Shown: positions 23,157 to 34,197 of the stretch, piece after piece
Layout: every line of letters begins with the position of its first letter
Numbering within the stretch: position 1 is the first letter of the stretch
Source of the DNA: Agriotes lineatus
Lineage: Eukaryota > Arthropoda > Insecta > Coleoptera > Elateridae
NCBI GenBank assembly: GCA_940337035.1
Contig: CALNHX010002989.1
Span: forward strand, 1 to 64,000
Length of the DNA stretch: 64,000 nucleotides
Direction of reading: 5' to 3'
Notes under the pieces: generated by a model
Told to the model about the DNA's origin: nothing
Databases searched by the model: none
The model's input: the letters and a program-made list of their open reading frames with translations, nothing else
Position numbers and translations under genes: made by a program

Positions 23157-23822
23157 CGATATTTATTTATTTATTTATTTCGTACTCAGCCAACAGCCGT
23201 TAGGCCAATTATAGGTGTCGCTGTGCATTTATGGGGACTTCCAACCCCACTAGACTGTCATGATGTTATTATGACATCCGGGACCAACTATTTCCGTGAC
23301 AGCCGTGACAACGGTACAGGTTTGAAACCACTTCATTTTTATTTTCAATTGTAACATAACATTATTATTATATTTGGCAATACATTCTTCCTAGAATTGA
23401 TGCCGCTCCTTGGAGCCCTTCTGACTTTTTTAGTGGGGTGGTTCGTCACTCCTCTCCACTGTCCTACTTTACAGGTCGTTGTGTTTCTTTGCTTCTTCTG
23501 CTACTTTTCTCCATATTTTCCTATCTTTTATTTTTTCTCTCCATTTATCGATTTTCATGGTTTTTATGTCGCTTATTACTTGGTCTTCCCATCTTATCTT
23601 TGGTCTTCCTTGTGCTCTCGTTTCTTGTGGCTTCCATTTCATTATCTTCTTCGTAAATGCATTTTCGTCTTGTCTGTATATATGGCCGTACCAACGTAAT
23701 CTTCTGGCTTTAATTTCTTTTACTATGTTTTCTCCTTTTAGTCTTTCTTCTATCTCCTGATTTGTCAGTCTTATATATATTTCTTCATTTATCTTCTTTG
23801 GTCCATATATTTTTCGACATAA
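23157..23822 (-). pseudogene. LINE B, 5'-truncated C-terminal end with AAAT tail
   Basis: The minus-strand frame from about 23822 reads LCRKIYGPKKINEE, then KARRLRWYGHIYR, then GRPKIRWEDQV, and ends KKHNDL before a stop near 23469. This is the usual C-terminus of RTE-like LINEs. A 3' untranslated region of about 300 bp ends in an (AAAT)n tail at 23157-23180. The copy is 5'-truncated and inserted antisense in LINE A. Its 5' border abuts a DNA transposon remnant with a continuous minus-strand frame across the junction, making a chimeric 164-codon frame. Confidence 0.85.
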
Positions 23823-24429
23823 CATGGGAAGTTTAATATTAAACGGTATAAAAAGAATGTCTTGCAAATTTCGTCCTTCATTGTCAATACACTGGTTAAG
23901 ACAAATTCGAAAGTTTCTGTCCACATTTTCGATCATGGCGATTGGTATCTTGGCAATTTCCACTCGAATATTTGAGGGCTTCCAGGGTCTGGAGGCGATC
24001 GCTGTAAACCAGGGATTTGAGGTAACCCCAAAAAAAGTAATCTCAGGGGGACAAATCAGGCGAGCGTGTCGACCAGTTGATGGCCCCTCTCTTTGCTCTT
24101 CTTCTTATCCTAGACACATTGTCTGAACTCTTGAATGCGTCCACCCATGATAAAATTGATTGCCGGGCAGGTATACGACCTCGCGGGGGGATTTTAAACC
24201 GTAGACAAAAAAGATGTTCCACCGCGATGATCGAGCGATTATTGGAAAAATAAGCCTCAACGGCAAAAGCGTGCTCCTTCACTGACATCATCATTTTCGT
24301 GACTAAAATGGGTGGGAACATAAACTTTCCATCTGCCCCCTTGCACTGAGACCATCCCCCACCCTCCATGACCCTCTGAGATTTCACGCCGTCCTTTTCA
24401 AAAACGCAAGTTGCTGCGCTCCACCCTGT
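23823..24429 (-). mobile_element. Deletion derivative of a DUF4817-type Tc1/mariner transposon
   Basis: The minus strand starts at a TACAGGGTGGAGC terminus (about 24429). A frame follows with MMSVKEHAFAVEAYF and RGRIPARQSILSWV, the DUF4817 helix-turn-helix of this transposase family. It then jumps directly to NWSTRSPDLSP and FFWGYLKS (the third catalytic region of the DDE fold, with a stop where the next residue should be). It ends in KIPIAMIENVDRNF and CIDNEGRNLQDILF, the conserved C-terminus. The catalytic middle is missing. The opposite terminus is absent, cut off by LINE B. Confidence 0.8.
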
Positions 24430-25270
24430 ACAAGAAAAAGCAAATTTATAAATTTTAATTATGTAATGGGTAATAATACATTAGATAGGAAAACGAAAAT
24501 AAAAGATGTTGGCATAGTGTCTGGTAACTCTTGAACGTTCAATAAACATGTAGATAAACTAAATCATACTTGTTTTAAAATATTAGGATTTATTTTCAGA
24601 TTTACAAGGGAGTTTCACAGCGTTAAAAGCATTTTAAAAATATACAATGCGCTAATCAGAACAAAGATGGAATATACTTCAGCGATCTGGAACCCCTACT
24701 ACACATATCAAAAATTGGCCATTGAAAAAGTTCAAAAAAGATGTTTAAAATATTGCTATTTTAAGAAAATGAATGAATCATGGATTTGAAGGTGACTATA
24801 CTGAATTATTAAAAAATTTCAATGCCGACTCTCTGGAACATAGAAGAATAAATCAACCATGTATATTTTTATTTAAAGTAGTAAATTGTGTAATAAATGA
24901 CTCAAACCTAATTGAAAAAATTAACATTTATGCACCTGTAGTTGGCTGAGAAACCCATTAAAATCTGCAATGAATTTAATAAACTTCAGGATCTCTTTAA
25001 ATTCGATATATTTGGAATGTCATTAAATACGTTTAAAAAAAAATTACAACACACTTGAGAGAACAAGTCCATAAAAATGGCCTATGTTGAATTATGTTTA
25101 TTAGTTTATTGTATACTTTTTATATTATATTTGAGTTGTTCTATAATTGGGCATATGCCTGTTGGGCAACATATATTATTGTTAATTTTGATCGAGGAGT
25201 ATTTAATAAACATAATTATTATTATTATTATATGTGCAAGGCAAGTATCAAGTATGCACAAAATTTGTTA
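24430..25270 (+). pseudogene. LINE A, part 3: C-terminus and tail
   Basis: This resumes LINE A after the insertion: NTLDRKTKIKDVGIV, KHVDKLNHTCFKILGFI, IYNALIRTKMEYTSAIW and IEKVQKRCLKYCYF. These are the blocks that normally follow the YADD motif. The YADD region itself is lost between parts 2 and 3. The 3' end has an (ATT)n run at about 25213-25232, a usual LINE tail. Confidence 0.8.
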
Positions 25271-25294
25271 GTGCTTTGAATTTAATTGTACAAA

Positions 25295-25424
25295 ATAGTA
25301 TATTATGGAACAAGTTTTATAAACGTCACTTTAGACACAAGCGGAGCGTAGCGCAGCGAGTGTTTCACAAATGAGTGTCTAGACGAGTCTATATAATGTG
25401 TTACATACTATACTTTTTCTACTA
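25295..25424. mobile_element. Fold-back MITE, left copy of an inverted pair
   Basis: It begins ATAGTATATTATGGAAC and ends ACTATACTTTTTCTACTACCAC. The two halves are imperfect inverted repeats round a GCGCAGCGAGTG core. The same sequence in the opposite orientation lies at 26693-26836. The TGGTCGTAGAAAAAGT end also occurs near 32640 and, as TGGTCGTCGGAAAAT, near 58350. Confidence 0.7.
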
Positions 25425-26692
25425 CCACAAATTTAGACAATTTTTTTAATTTTTTTTTATTGACTGAATTTTTGTACAATCAGTCCGCTGTTACGGACTA
25501 TAAATACAGCTATGAGAATACTTAGTCTAAAACTTATCAACTATATACATGTCAGGTAGAGTAATGCTCCAGTAAGCATACTCTAGAGTTCTGTTACGAA
25601 TATGACAAAATGAGTTAACTGAATACCTATTTAAATAAAGCGATTTGAAAGGTCTGCTGGTTTAAACCGTTTTAATCTTTTTGGCACGTCTTCATCATCG
25701 AATGGTGTGGTTGCCGTTTGATTAGGATGTGTCGATATCTTGTCTTTGTATTTGGTGCTCATTTTTGCAATTTCTTGTCCTACTGTGGGCATACATAGTC
25801 ATTATGCAATAAATTATTTGGTACGTACCATGGCACGTTGACAATTGGTATCTGTATGATTTCTATATTTGATTTGCTCGCTGTGCCCCAGAGTGGTATT
25901 CCATATGTCCAGAGAGGTTTTAATATGGATTTGTATAGTAGTTTATTGTCAGTAGATAGTACTGAGTTCCTACCAAGTAGCCAGTACATTTGCTTGAATT
26001 TCAAACCTAATTGTTTTCTTTTTGTGAAAATGTGAGTGTGCCATGGCATTCTTCGATCTAGATGGAGTCCTAAGTATTTAATTTATTTTTGGGGAATGGG
26101 AGCATTTGGAAAAACTGAGGGACAGTTTCCGTGCTTAAGTGCGAAAGTAATATGTTCAGATTTGGTTTCGTTGGCTCTTATTCTCCAGCGCTGTAACCAT
26201 TCTTCATATTGGTTTAGGTATATTTGACGATGAGGTTATTGTGTGACGCTAGAATTATTGTATCGTCGCCGTAAGTGGCAATGGTTGTGTCAATGGTTTC
26301 TGGCAAATCTGCTGTATATATGGAATAAAGCATGGGCCCGAGAATGCTTCCCTGTGGTACTCCTGATAGGATTGGAAACAGCTCGGTGTGTTCTTCTTGA
26401 TACTTAACTCGGAATGTTCTGCTTGTGAGGTATGATTTTAGGAGAGAGAATACTGGATGTGGGAATGCGGATTTCAGTTTGTAGTATAAGCCGGTGTACC
26501 AAACTGTATCAAAAGCTTGACTAATATCCACACTTACTGCTGAGCAATAACGTTTATTTTTAAAGTCTTGGTTGATTTGTTTTACCAGACGGTGTATTTG
26601 CTCTGTAGTTCCGTGTCCTTTTCGGAATCCGAGTTGATGATTAGGTATGAGCTGGTGTTCATCTATTATTGGTGTTATTCGTTTCAATTGGT
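25425..26692 (-). pseudogene. Jockey-clade LINE fragment (RT and C-terminus)
   Basis: The minus strand reads IIDEHQLIPNHQLGFR, GTTEQIHRLV, then AVSVDISQAFDTVWY (palm block A), then PILSGVPQGSILGP. The active-site word is TYGDDTIILAS instead of (F/Y)ADD. After a frameshift: KYLGLHLDRRMPW, KPLWTYGIPLWG, VPWYVPNNLLHND and a C-terminal stretch ending near 25640. A poly(A)-like tail lies at about 25440-25462. It is 5'-truncated and dead, and lies between two inverted fold-back elements. This is closest to the Drosophila Jockey clade by wording. Confidence 0.88.
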
Positions 26693-26838
26693 GGTCGTAG
26701 AAAAAGTGTAGTATGTAACACATTGTATAAACTCGTCTAGACAGTCGTTTATTAAACACTCGCTGCGCTTCTGTCTTGCCTAAAAAAACTTGTGACTAAA
26801 GTGACGTTTATAAAATTTGTTACATAATATACTATTAT
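26693..26838. mobile_element. Fold-back MITE, right copy of an inverted pair
   Basis: It is the reverse complement of the unit at 25295-25424, with scattered differences. It runs from GTGGTCGTAGAAAAAGTGTA to CATAATATACTAT. Together the two copies give arms of about 130-145 bp on either side of the Jockey fragment. Either two independent insertions, or one element split by the LINE, would explain this. Confidence 0.7.
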
Positions 26839-26978
26839 GTAACAAATGCTGAGATACTGAGAAAGAATAGATTTTAGTATCAAATCTATGCAAGAACAAA
26901 TAAACATTAAAAAATGTGAATAGCAAAAATATGCATTGGTTCAAAATTGGCTCATTTACTTCTTCAGTGGTGGATTTA

Positions 26979-27932
26979 CTATACTAAATTTCAAATAAGA
27001 ATGCAGTAGATGGCGCTGTGAACTCCAACTCAGTTTTACACTAGAAAAATATAAGTTTGTTTGACTGCTAGCATTTTATAGTCATTTTGTCCTATATATT
27101 TAAAATAAACGTTGTAGGCCAGCCCTTTATCCACTATTTATTAGTTTGTCTTTTATATTTTTAGGATTTATTCTAAATGTCAAATTGACAATTTTGAAAA
27201 AAATATTTTTCATCCTACTTGATTAGAAAATCGAATTTTACCATGTCCATAGAGACAAGAAAGTGTGCGTTTCTAAGGCTAGCCCTGCAAAACAACTCCC
27301 AATGGCTAGGCAAGAAAAAAAACTCGATGTTTTCCAGTAGGGGACGCTGCAATAATCTGTCAAACCAAATTTTTAAAAAAATTGCGTTTATAATTAACCT
27401 TTTTGCTTTAAATAATAGCTATCCCCCTTTTATAAAAATATTTGCTCAATAAAACTTAATTTTAGCAATGTATTCGTTACATTTTTAATATAAAATAAAC
27501 TTCCGATAGATTTCTGTAGAAGCTTATATCTAACTGTGGGTAGATGGCGCTGCAGTTACAACCGCTATTCGATTTGCCAACATTTGCACATTGTTTTATT
27601 ATTGTTGACAGCTCTGTCAATTTCAAAATAATAACCTGTATGAGAGCTATGTTGAAAAAATTATGGCAGGATGGTGTTGTAGGATGAAAAATAATGTGTA
27701 AACCATGGACGGTAAAGTGATTTTCCAGGCTTCAAGAAGTGTCCAGGCTCGCTAAAGCTTGCCTGTCCATTTCTTCTTTCAGCCTGGAAAATAATCACTT
27801 TACCGCCTAGGTTTACAATATACTATTATTTTCATATGGTTGTAATGATGACTTTATTTCGACCAATCATGGCCATGGTTATGATTACTACTTAGTTCCA
27901 AGTACTGCATGCTTATTTGAAATTTAGTATAG
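26979..27932. mobile_element. TIR element of about 950 bp
   Basis: The ends CTATACTAAATTTCAAATAA and its reverse complement at 27905-27932 match over 28 bp with one mismatch. The left end is preceded by CAGTGGTGGATTTA, reminiscent of hAT starts, but I could not find an 8-bp target duplication. Inside are a fold-back unit at about 27690-27833 and two copies of GTAGATGGCGCTG (27006 and 27540). No transposase domain is seen. The frame at 27219-27452 is unassigned. Confidence 0.6.
27690..27833. mobile_element. Nested fold-back unit
   Basis: The arms GTAAACCATGGACGGTAAAG and CTTTACCGCCTAGGTTTAC are inverted, continuing into TTTTCCAGGCT / AGCCTGGAAAA. The right end carries AATATACTATTATT, the same terminal word as the fold-backs at 25295 and 57890. 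It lies inside the 950-bp TIR element. Confidence 0.6.
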
Positions 27933-27973
27933 GATTAAAATCACCAATAAATCAAAATTGAAGATTCCATGTT

Positions 27974-28036
27974 TGTGTCAAAACTGACGCAAAACCTAAT
28001 CTGCTAATCTCGAATTTGACATAGACTTACAGTCTT
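27974..28036. mobile_element. AACCTAACC palindromic MITE, copy B (right half only)
   Basis: It contains CAAAACCTAATCTGCTAATC and GAATTTGACATAGACTTACAG, which match the right arm of copy A with substitutions. The left arm is absent. Confidence 0.65.
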
Positions 28037-28139
28037 GCCAAATTTAAGTAAAGTTTTGGATTGCATTATGGGCAATTCAAAGCATACTAGATGTAATTTG
28101 TTTTAAGACACCCGGTATTATTTATTAATAAATTGATAT

Positions 28140-31100
28140 TGTAGAAACATTTAAACAAAAAATGGATGTAATGATAAATAAAAAGAAGCTTCAAGGACGA
28201 AGTATCTATATAGAAAATGATCTAACAAAAAAGGAAAGGGAAATACAAGCTAGAATAATAGAAACTGCCAAAGAAGAAAAACAAACCGGGAACAAAATAA
28301 TTGGTAATATCAGAAACTAATGATAAATAACCAGTGATACGAATGGAACAAAAAGGAGAAGAAACTTCAACATTTTAACCCGAAAAAAAAACCAAACACA
28401 ACAAAAAAAGTGATATGCCAGGAGCAGGAAAGGATTAAACAGAAGCCGACTAATGCAACAGATATGGACATGAATAAGAAGCAAATAAAAATGAAGAGCA
28501 AAAAGAGGAATAGCAAAAAAATGGAAGTAGCAACATGGAACATAAGAACAATGCTAACACCTAGGAAGATGATAGCCAAAGAATTGAAGAGATATGGAGT
28601 AGATGTAGCAGCTGTACAAGAGATAAGGTGGAAAGAACAAGGAGAAATAAATAAAAGAGACTTTACAATGCTATACTCGGGGGAATCAAAACAGGGTAGC
28701 AATGGCACAGGATTCATAGTGGATAACAAAATAAAGATTATAAGTTTTAAACCTATTAATGGTAGACTGTGTTATTTAAGAATAGAAACCAAGCCTTTAA
28801 ATACATCTTTCATTTGCACATATGCACCTACAGAGGTAGACAAGCAGGAAGAAAAGGACAAATTCTACGAGTTGGAGAAGGCGACCGAAAAAGTACCAAA
28901 ACACGATTATATTGGGAGATTTGAACGCGCAAATTGATAAGAACTTTGTAAGGGAAGTAGCAGGAGAACATACACTACATGAAAAGACAAATGACAATGG
29001 AAATAGGATATGCAACTTTGCAATAGCAAGAAATATGAGAATCAGCACTACTAAATATAAACACTGAAGGATACATAAAGAAACATGGGTGATGCCAGGA
29101 CCAACAAAAGGAAACCAGATAGACCATATATTAATAAATAAACATCAGAGTAGGACAGTTACAGACGTAAGAACATACAGAGGTGCAAATGCTGACACAG
29201 ATCATTATATGGTAGTTGCGAAAATGAGACAAGATTACAGAAGCAAAAAAGAAAGACAAGAACACAAAAAATGGAACATTGAAAAACTATATACAGAAAA
29301 GGGAAGAATACAGTACATAAAAGAAATTGTTAGCGAGATAGAATAAAAGGAGAGTGAAAAAGACAGAGAGAGAATGGAGGAATATCAAACGAATAATCGT
29401 ATAAAGTACAGAAGGAGTAATTGGGTACAAAGAGAACAAAATTAAGAAACAGTGGTATGATAATGAATGTCAAGAATTAGTTAACATAAAGAACAAAGCG
29501 AGAAAGGAATGATTAAAAACCGGAAAAGAAGAAGACCTAGAGAATTATAAAGAAATGAAGAGAGAAGCACAGAGGAAATGTAGACAAAAAAGAAGATTTG
29601 GTTAGAGGAAATGATGAATGAACTTGAACAAAATAGTAAGAATAATAATGCAAAAAAGTTTTACCAGCAAATGAAAACACAAAAGAGAAAAAACACGGTG
29701 AAAATAAGAGGTATAAAAGACAAATATGGCAATGTAGAACACGATGAAAATAAGAAAAAAGATATTTGGAGAGAACATTTTAGTAACTGACTATATGAAA
29801 TAGAAGAAGATAGAAGACAAGAGCAACAAGAAATCAATGAAGAAGTGGAAGAAGAAAGAGTAATGGAAGGACCAAAGTACGAGAAAATGAAAGAGATCAT
29901 AACAAAAGTAAAAAATGGGAAGGCGCCGGGATGCGACCAAATAAATGGAGAGATGCTCAAATATGGAGGGGAGGCACTATACAAAAAAATACACAAACTG
30001 ATTGAGGAAATGTGGAAACAAGAAAAGATGCCTGCAGAATGGGAAATGGGAACAATTGTGACAATACCAAAAAAGGGGGATTTAGAACAATGTAAGAACT
30101 ATAGAGGGATCACATTACTAAACACGACATATAAAATATTCACAGCAATGTTCCAGAGGAAACTCACAAAATACACTGAAAAGGCAATTGGTGTTTATCA
30201 AATGGGATTCAGGCCAGGCAGATCAACAACAGATGCCTTACATGTCATACTGCAAATATTAGAAAAGTGTTATGAGCACGACATACAGCTGCATTTACTT
30301 TTTATCAACTTCAAGCAGGCGTTTGATAGCATCAAGCGAAGAGAGATCACGTAAATACTGGAAAAAATGGCAATACCAAGAAAACTAATACGCTGTATTC
30401 AAATGACAATGAGGAATTCAAAGGCAGCAGTAAAAACAAGGGAAGGACAAACAAAAACATTTGAAATCAACAGGGGATTACGCCAGGGAGATATACTGTC
30501 AACCACACTTTTTAATCTGGCATTAGAAGAGGCAATAAGAGGAGTAAATGTACAAGGAAGTATAATAAATAAACAGGCACAAATCATAGCCTATACAGAT
30601 GATAAAGTAATTATATCAAGAAGCTCGAATAAATTACAGGAAGTTTTTATAACTTTAGAAAGGGAAGCAAAGGAAGTAGGGCTTGAAATAAATAAAGATA
30701 AAACCAAATACAGTCGAAGCTCTATTCAACGAACCTTTAACAAAATTCTCTATTTATCGAAATTTTGGTTAGAACCGTCAATGTCTGATATTATTTATAT
30801 ATAAATTTTTCTCTATTTAGCAAACACAATCTCTATTTAACGTAGTAAAATTAGGGTCATAAACCCTTGTCAGGTAGTTTGAATTCCAGGAAGGTTCTCT
30901 CTAATGGGGTGATTAGGTGGTAACCCTGCATTCCTTCAATGGCTGTATTGTTAAGTTGAATGAGTTGTTTCCAGGAAGGTTCTTCTCATTTACCAAAGAT
31001 TCAGTTTCGGAATTTTCCTAGAATATTGATGGGGTCATTAGGCGGTAATGCCGCATTCGTTCAAAGACTGTACTGTTCAGTTTAACAAATTGTTTCACAG

Positions 31101-32330
31101 CGTTAAGTTAAGTTTGTACCGCAAATTGAAAATGCTGCGCCGTCGGACCGTGAAACTTTTGAGGCATTTGAGACCATCCGTCGTGCATTGCAAAATCGTG
31201 AAAATTGTCCGGCGAGTTTATTCAAATCTTTAAATCAGTGCGAGGTATTTTTTGAAAACGTGTATTGTTTAAATGCAAAGTGCAACCAAAAATTACAGAC
31301 TCCTTTAAGAACTCTTTAAGTCCACATCTGATGTTTTCGTAAGTACATACCTAATGTTTCTGTGCGGTTTTTATTTTTCTTTGTACATTATGTATAATAG
31401 CTTATGTGTTTAATCATACATAATGTACGTTTATGTTACATATTATGCACATAGATATGTATAATTACGTACATTAAACTTCACATAAAACTACAACTTC
31501 AATTATTTAATCATTTTTCAGGTCAATTAAACATACATTATATATGTGCATACCGAATTATTGTAAATAACGAATTTTCTATATTACGAATTTTTTTCGG
31601 TGAATTTACGACTTCGTTAAATAGAGGTTCGATTGTATGTGAAATGTCAGAGAGGAGTAATAGATGACATTAAGGAAGTGAAGATAGAAAAATACACTTT
31701 TGAAAAAGTACGATTGAATAATTATTTAGGAATACAACTAACACACAATAATGATCGCAGCGAGGAGATAAGAGAGAGAATTCAGATAGAGTATAAAGCA
31801 TATTATGCAAATCGAGACACGCTGAAGAGTAGACAAATCAACACAAAGACTAAAATACGAATTTATAGAAGCTTAATAAGACGTAATGTGTTCAACACAA
31901 AAAGAAGAAGAACAATTGCGAATATTTGAAAGGAAGGTAATAAGAATGATAATGGAAACAAAAAGAATGGATGACGGGGAGCACAGACAATACATGAATC
32001 ACGAAATTTTAGAAATAATGGAAGGAGAGGATATCATGAAAATAAAGAAGGCTCACAGGATTGGATGGCTTGGTCATATATGGAGAGTGGAAGATACAAG
32101 AATAATCAAAGGAATTACAACATGGAAACCTGATCTGAACAGGCCAAGGGGGAGACCAAGAAATAGATTGTACGAAGCAGTGGAAAACGATTTAAAAAGT
32201 ATGAACATAAAGAAATGGAAAGAGAAAGCAAAAAACAGAGTAACATGGAGAAAGATAGTAACAGAAACAAAAACTCATCAGAAACTCTAGAGGGAAAAAG
32301 GAAGACTAACAATCAGGGGTCTAATCTACC
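28140..32330 (+). pseudogene. LINE C, near full length but degenerate (ORF1 end, endonuclease, RT)
   Basis: An ORF1-like tail (about 28150-28320) reads SIYIENDLTKKEREIQ. The endonuclease from 28520 shows VATWNIRTML, VAAVQEIRWKEQG, GTGFIVDNKI and ICTYAPTE; after a frameshift come GDLNAQI-like words, GNQIDHILINK and ADTDHYMVVAKM. The RT from 29845 shows KNGKAPGCDQINGEML, MPAEWEMGTIVTIPKKG, NYRGITLLNTTYKIF, GFRPGRSTTDAL and INFKQAFDSI. A stop follows at 30352. Then NRGLRQGDILSTTLFN and IAYTDDKVIIS follow; the active site has TDD where ADD is expected. After a pogo-like insertion (30711-31635) the C-terminus continues with YLGIQLTHNND, AHRIGWLGHIWR and RPRGRPRNRLYEAV, ending near 32290. It is RTE-like by wording, with several stops and frameshifts. 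Confidence 0.9.
30711..31635. mobile_element. Pogo/Tigger-like element with TA duplication
   Basis: This is a 925-bp insertion with ends CAGTCGAAGCTCTATTCAAC and, reversed, CAATCGAACCTCTATTTAAC. TA flanks it at 30709-30710 and 31636-31637. Excising it with one TA restores the LINE C frame through KTKYVKCQ. The termini resemble pogo/Tigger elements (CAGTCGAAYCTC). An internal plus-strand frame near 31130-31250 reads ENAAPSDRETFEAFETIRRA. This could be a transposase C-terminal remnant, but that is weak. It is otherwise non-coding. Confidence 0.85.
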
Positions 32331-33304
32331 CCAGAAAGTGGATTATTTACTTTGGAAAGTGCTGTCAAGGTCAGTTACGTAAGGTGATTATTAATACTCC
32401 ACATCTGACTGTGTTCATTACATAACGCTTTAATCATTTCAAAAACACTTTACCTGTAACGCAAGAAGCAACTAGAATAACTTTGCAACCTCACTTTCAG
32501 TTCGATATTGTAGTTTTATAACCTCACTTCACTTTTAGCCCATGTGCTAAAAGTGAACAGCTGATTTTTTTAGCCACGGTAAACTATAAAACGTCACTTT
32601 TAGTGAAACAAGCTAGCGCTAAAAGGCCTACTTTTAGTAGTGGTCGTAGATAAAAGTATTTTTGGCGATCGCGTATTATTTCTGGTGCTCATTTACTAGG
32701 TTTGGCATTTTATTTTTATTTAATATTCTTGGTGATAAAAGTACATTTTGTTAGTGTTTAAAAAATATGTTTGGTGCTTGGAAAAGGTATTCCTGGTAAT
32801 GGCATTTTTATGTTAAAGCATTATTTTGGTGCTTAGTCAAATTATTCCCAATATTTTTCAGCTTCAGCTTAGTAACAAGGTGTTTAAAATTATTCATAGT
32901 TTCTTTTAAGATTTGGGAAGTTACCTATAGTGGAGATATTACCAATTTTAGGCAAAAACATGGTGAATTTCAGGTGGCTACTGTAAGTAACAAACAATTG
33001 AATTCAAGTGTAAGATGTAAGGTATAGAGGGTGCTAAAAATTTGAAATTTAATAATTAAAATATTAAAGTGGTTAACGTGGTTTACGAAATAAAAATCTA
33101 GCCAACACAAAAAACAGTGAAAAAATTGAGAAAGGCAGGAATAAAGTAAATCTAGTACGTATCAAACAGGGTTGCCAGGTTTTAAATAGCCCCAAGTAGG
33201 CCACCACTCTAGAACGGCGGGGGTGCCGAAGGGGGTCTGAATAGTGTTCTAAACACAGCTTGTTCTTTAGATCAAGTTTGTACATTTGGGAAAACAAACA
33301 TATA
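32331..33304. other. Intergenic with CACTTTTAG repeats and a fold-back end
   Basis: No host gene is seen. At 32520-32660 there are several CACTTTTAG / CTAAAAGTG words, ending in TAGTGGTCGTAGATAAAAGT. This end matches those of the fold-back units at 25.4, 26.7 and 58.35 kb, so a related element probably lies here. The minus frame at 33073-33297 is unassigned. Confidence 0.45.
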
Positions 33305-33605
33305 GGTATGTAATTCTCTAAATCTTCCAGATCTCTTTTTTTGCATATTGCAGTTTTCTTTGGTGAAACATGAATTAAAAAGTCATCTTAGTTTCATCAA
33401 AACGTGTCTCCTTCTTTAGGCAATTCTGTTAATATTTCATCGTCCACTGCTGCTTTGTCATGTTTCATTTGTTCGATAGCTTTCTGTATTTTGCCTATTT
33501 CAATGGATGGTAGTTCTTCTAAATTAATATTGATTATTCTTTTCTCTTTAGACTTGTTCTGTTTTTAGCTGTAAAAAGTATGTTCTCTGATTGATGTCAT
33601 TTTTC
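33305..33605 (-). pseudogene. LINE D fragment, RT finger region
   Basis: The minus strand reads INLEELPSIEIGKIQKAI, then QMKHDKAAVDDEIL (finger block, usually MKNGKAxGxDxI), then KEGD and LFNSCFTKEN-like words. It ends with KKRDLEDLENYIP (standard KKGDxxDxxNYRPISL block). It is interrupted on its 5' side by the Penelope-like element. The upstream linker (about 36120-35850) lies beyond that element. Confidence 0.75.
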
Positions 33606-33659
33606 TGTCAGTGGTCTATTATGATAGTTATCGGACTTTTTCCACTGTCTCGAGTGTTT

Positions 33660-33712
33660 TATCACACAACGTTTCAGGAGTTTCTGGTCTACTGCCGTCC
33701 TCAGGTGAATGA
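33660..33712 (-). ncRNA. Candidate hammerhead ribozyme, inverted arm
   Basis: On the minus strand the core reads CAC-CTGAGGA, a stem II region, then GAAACGTT-GTG. CTGAGGA fits the CUGANGA core and GAAA the second core box. ACGU can form a minimal two-base-pair helix III with no loop, followed by U as the cleavage-site base. A weak stem II (GG-AGT against ACT-CC) and a short stem I (CAC against GTG) are possible. Penelope-like elements are known to carry minimal type I hammerheads. Activity is unproven. Confidence 0.5.
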
Positions 33713-33771
33713 ACTCCTGGTTAGTCCTGAGAAGGACTGATTTTCGTAGGTTTTTTATCACATACGCTAGT

Positions 33772-33851
33772 GCCTGCCCAGGGGTTTGAACCCGGGATCA
33801 CTAATCGCTGTGATTACTAGTCTAACACTCTTACCACTAGGCCACCAGGGC
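33772..33851 (-). other. tRNA-like pol III promoter module, inverted arm
   Basis: On the minus strand: GCCCTGGTGGCCTAGTGGTA (A-box-like TGGCCTAGTGG), about 40 bp of spacer, then CCGGGTTCAAACCCC (B-box GGTTCAAACC). The acceptor and anticodon stems do not pair as in a real tRNA, so this is a tRNA-derived or tRNA-like promoter, not a tRNA gene. The same module lies at 35572-35650 in the other arm. Confidence 0.65.
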
Positions 33852-34197
33852 GGTTATATATATTAGTTATACACTTATATATATCTTACCGCTGTATGCG
33901 CAGTAGACTATTTTTGTAATTCTCTGCGCAGTAGTGGCATCCAAATGGGCTTTGGTTGTGCACTAGCCTGGTTAATTGGTTCTACTGCCAGCGCTATGTA
34001 TGTAGCTTTTTTTCTACGGAACCTGTTTTTCTCTTTAGCTACAATTGATGCGTTATCCTATTGCATGTGGTGGTCTTCGTTCCAGACGTGTTCTGCGATC
34101 TTCGATTTGATAGTTTCGCTCTTTCTAATATTTTTGCGGTGTTCCGATAATCCTACTCGTAGAGGTCGTTGTGTTTCCCCTGTGTATTTTCCCCACT

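Noticed and set aside
23397..23760. Several plus-strand frames rich in Phe/Leu
   Set aside because: They are antisense shadows of the minus-strand LINE B coding region.
33073..33297. 74-codon minus-strand frame
   Set aside because: No recognised domain. It lies between a fold-back end and a LINE fragment, so it is probably part of a repeat or chance.
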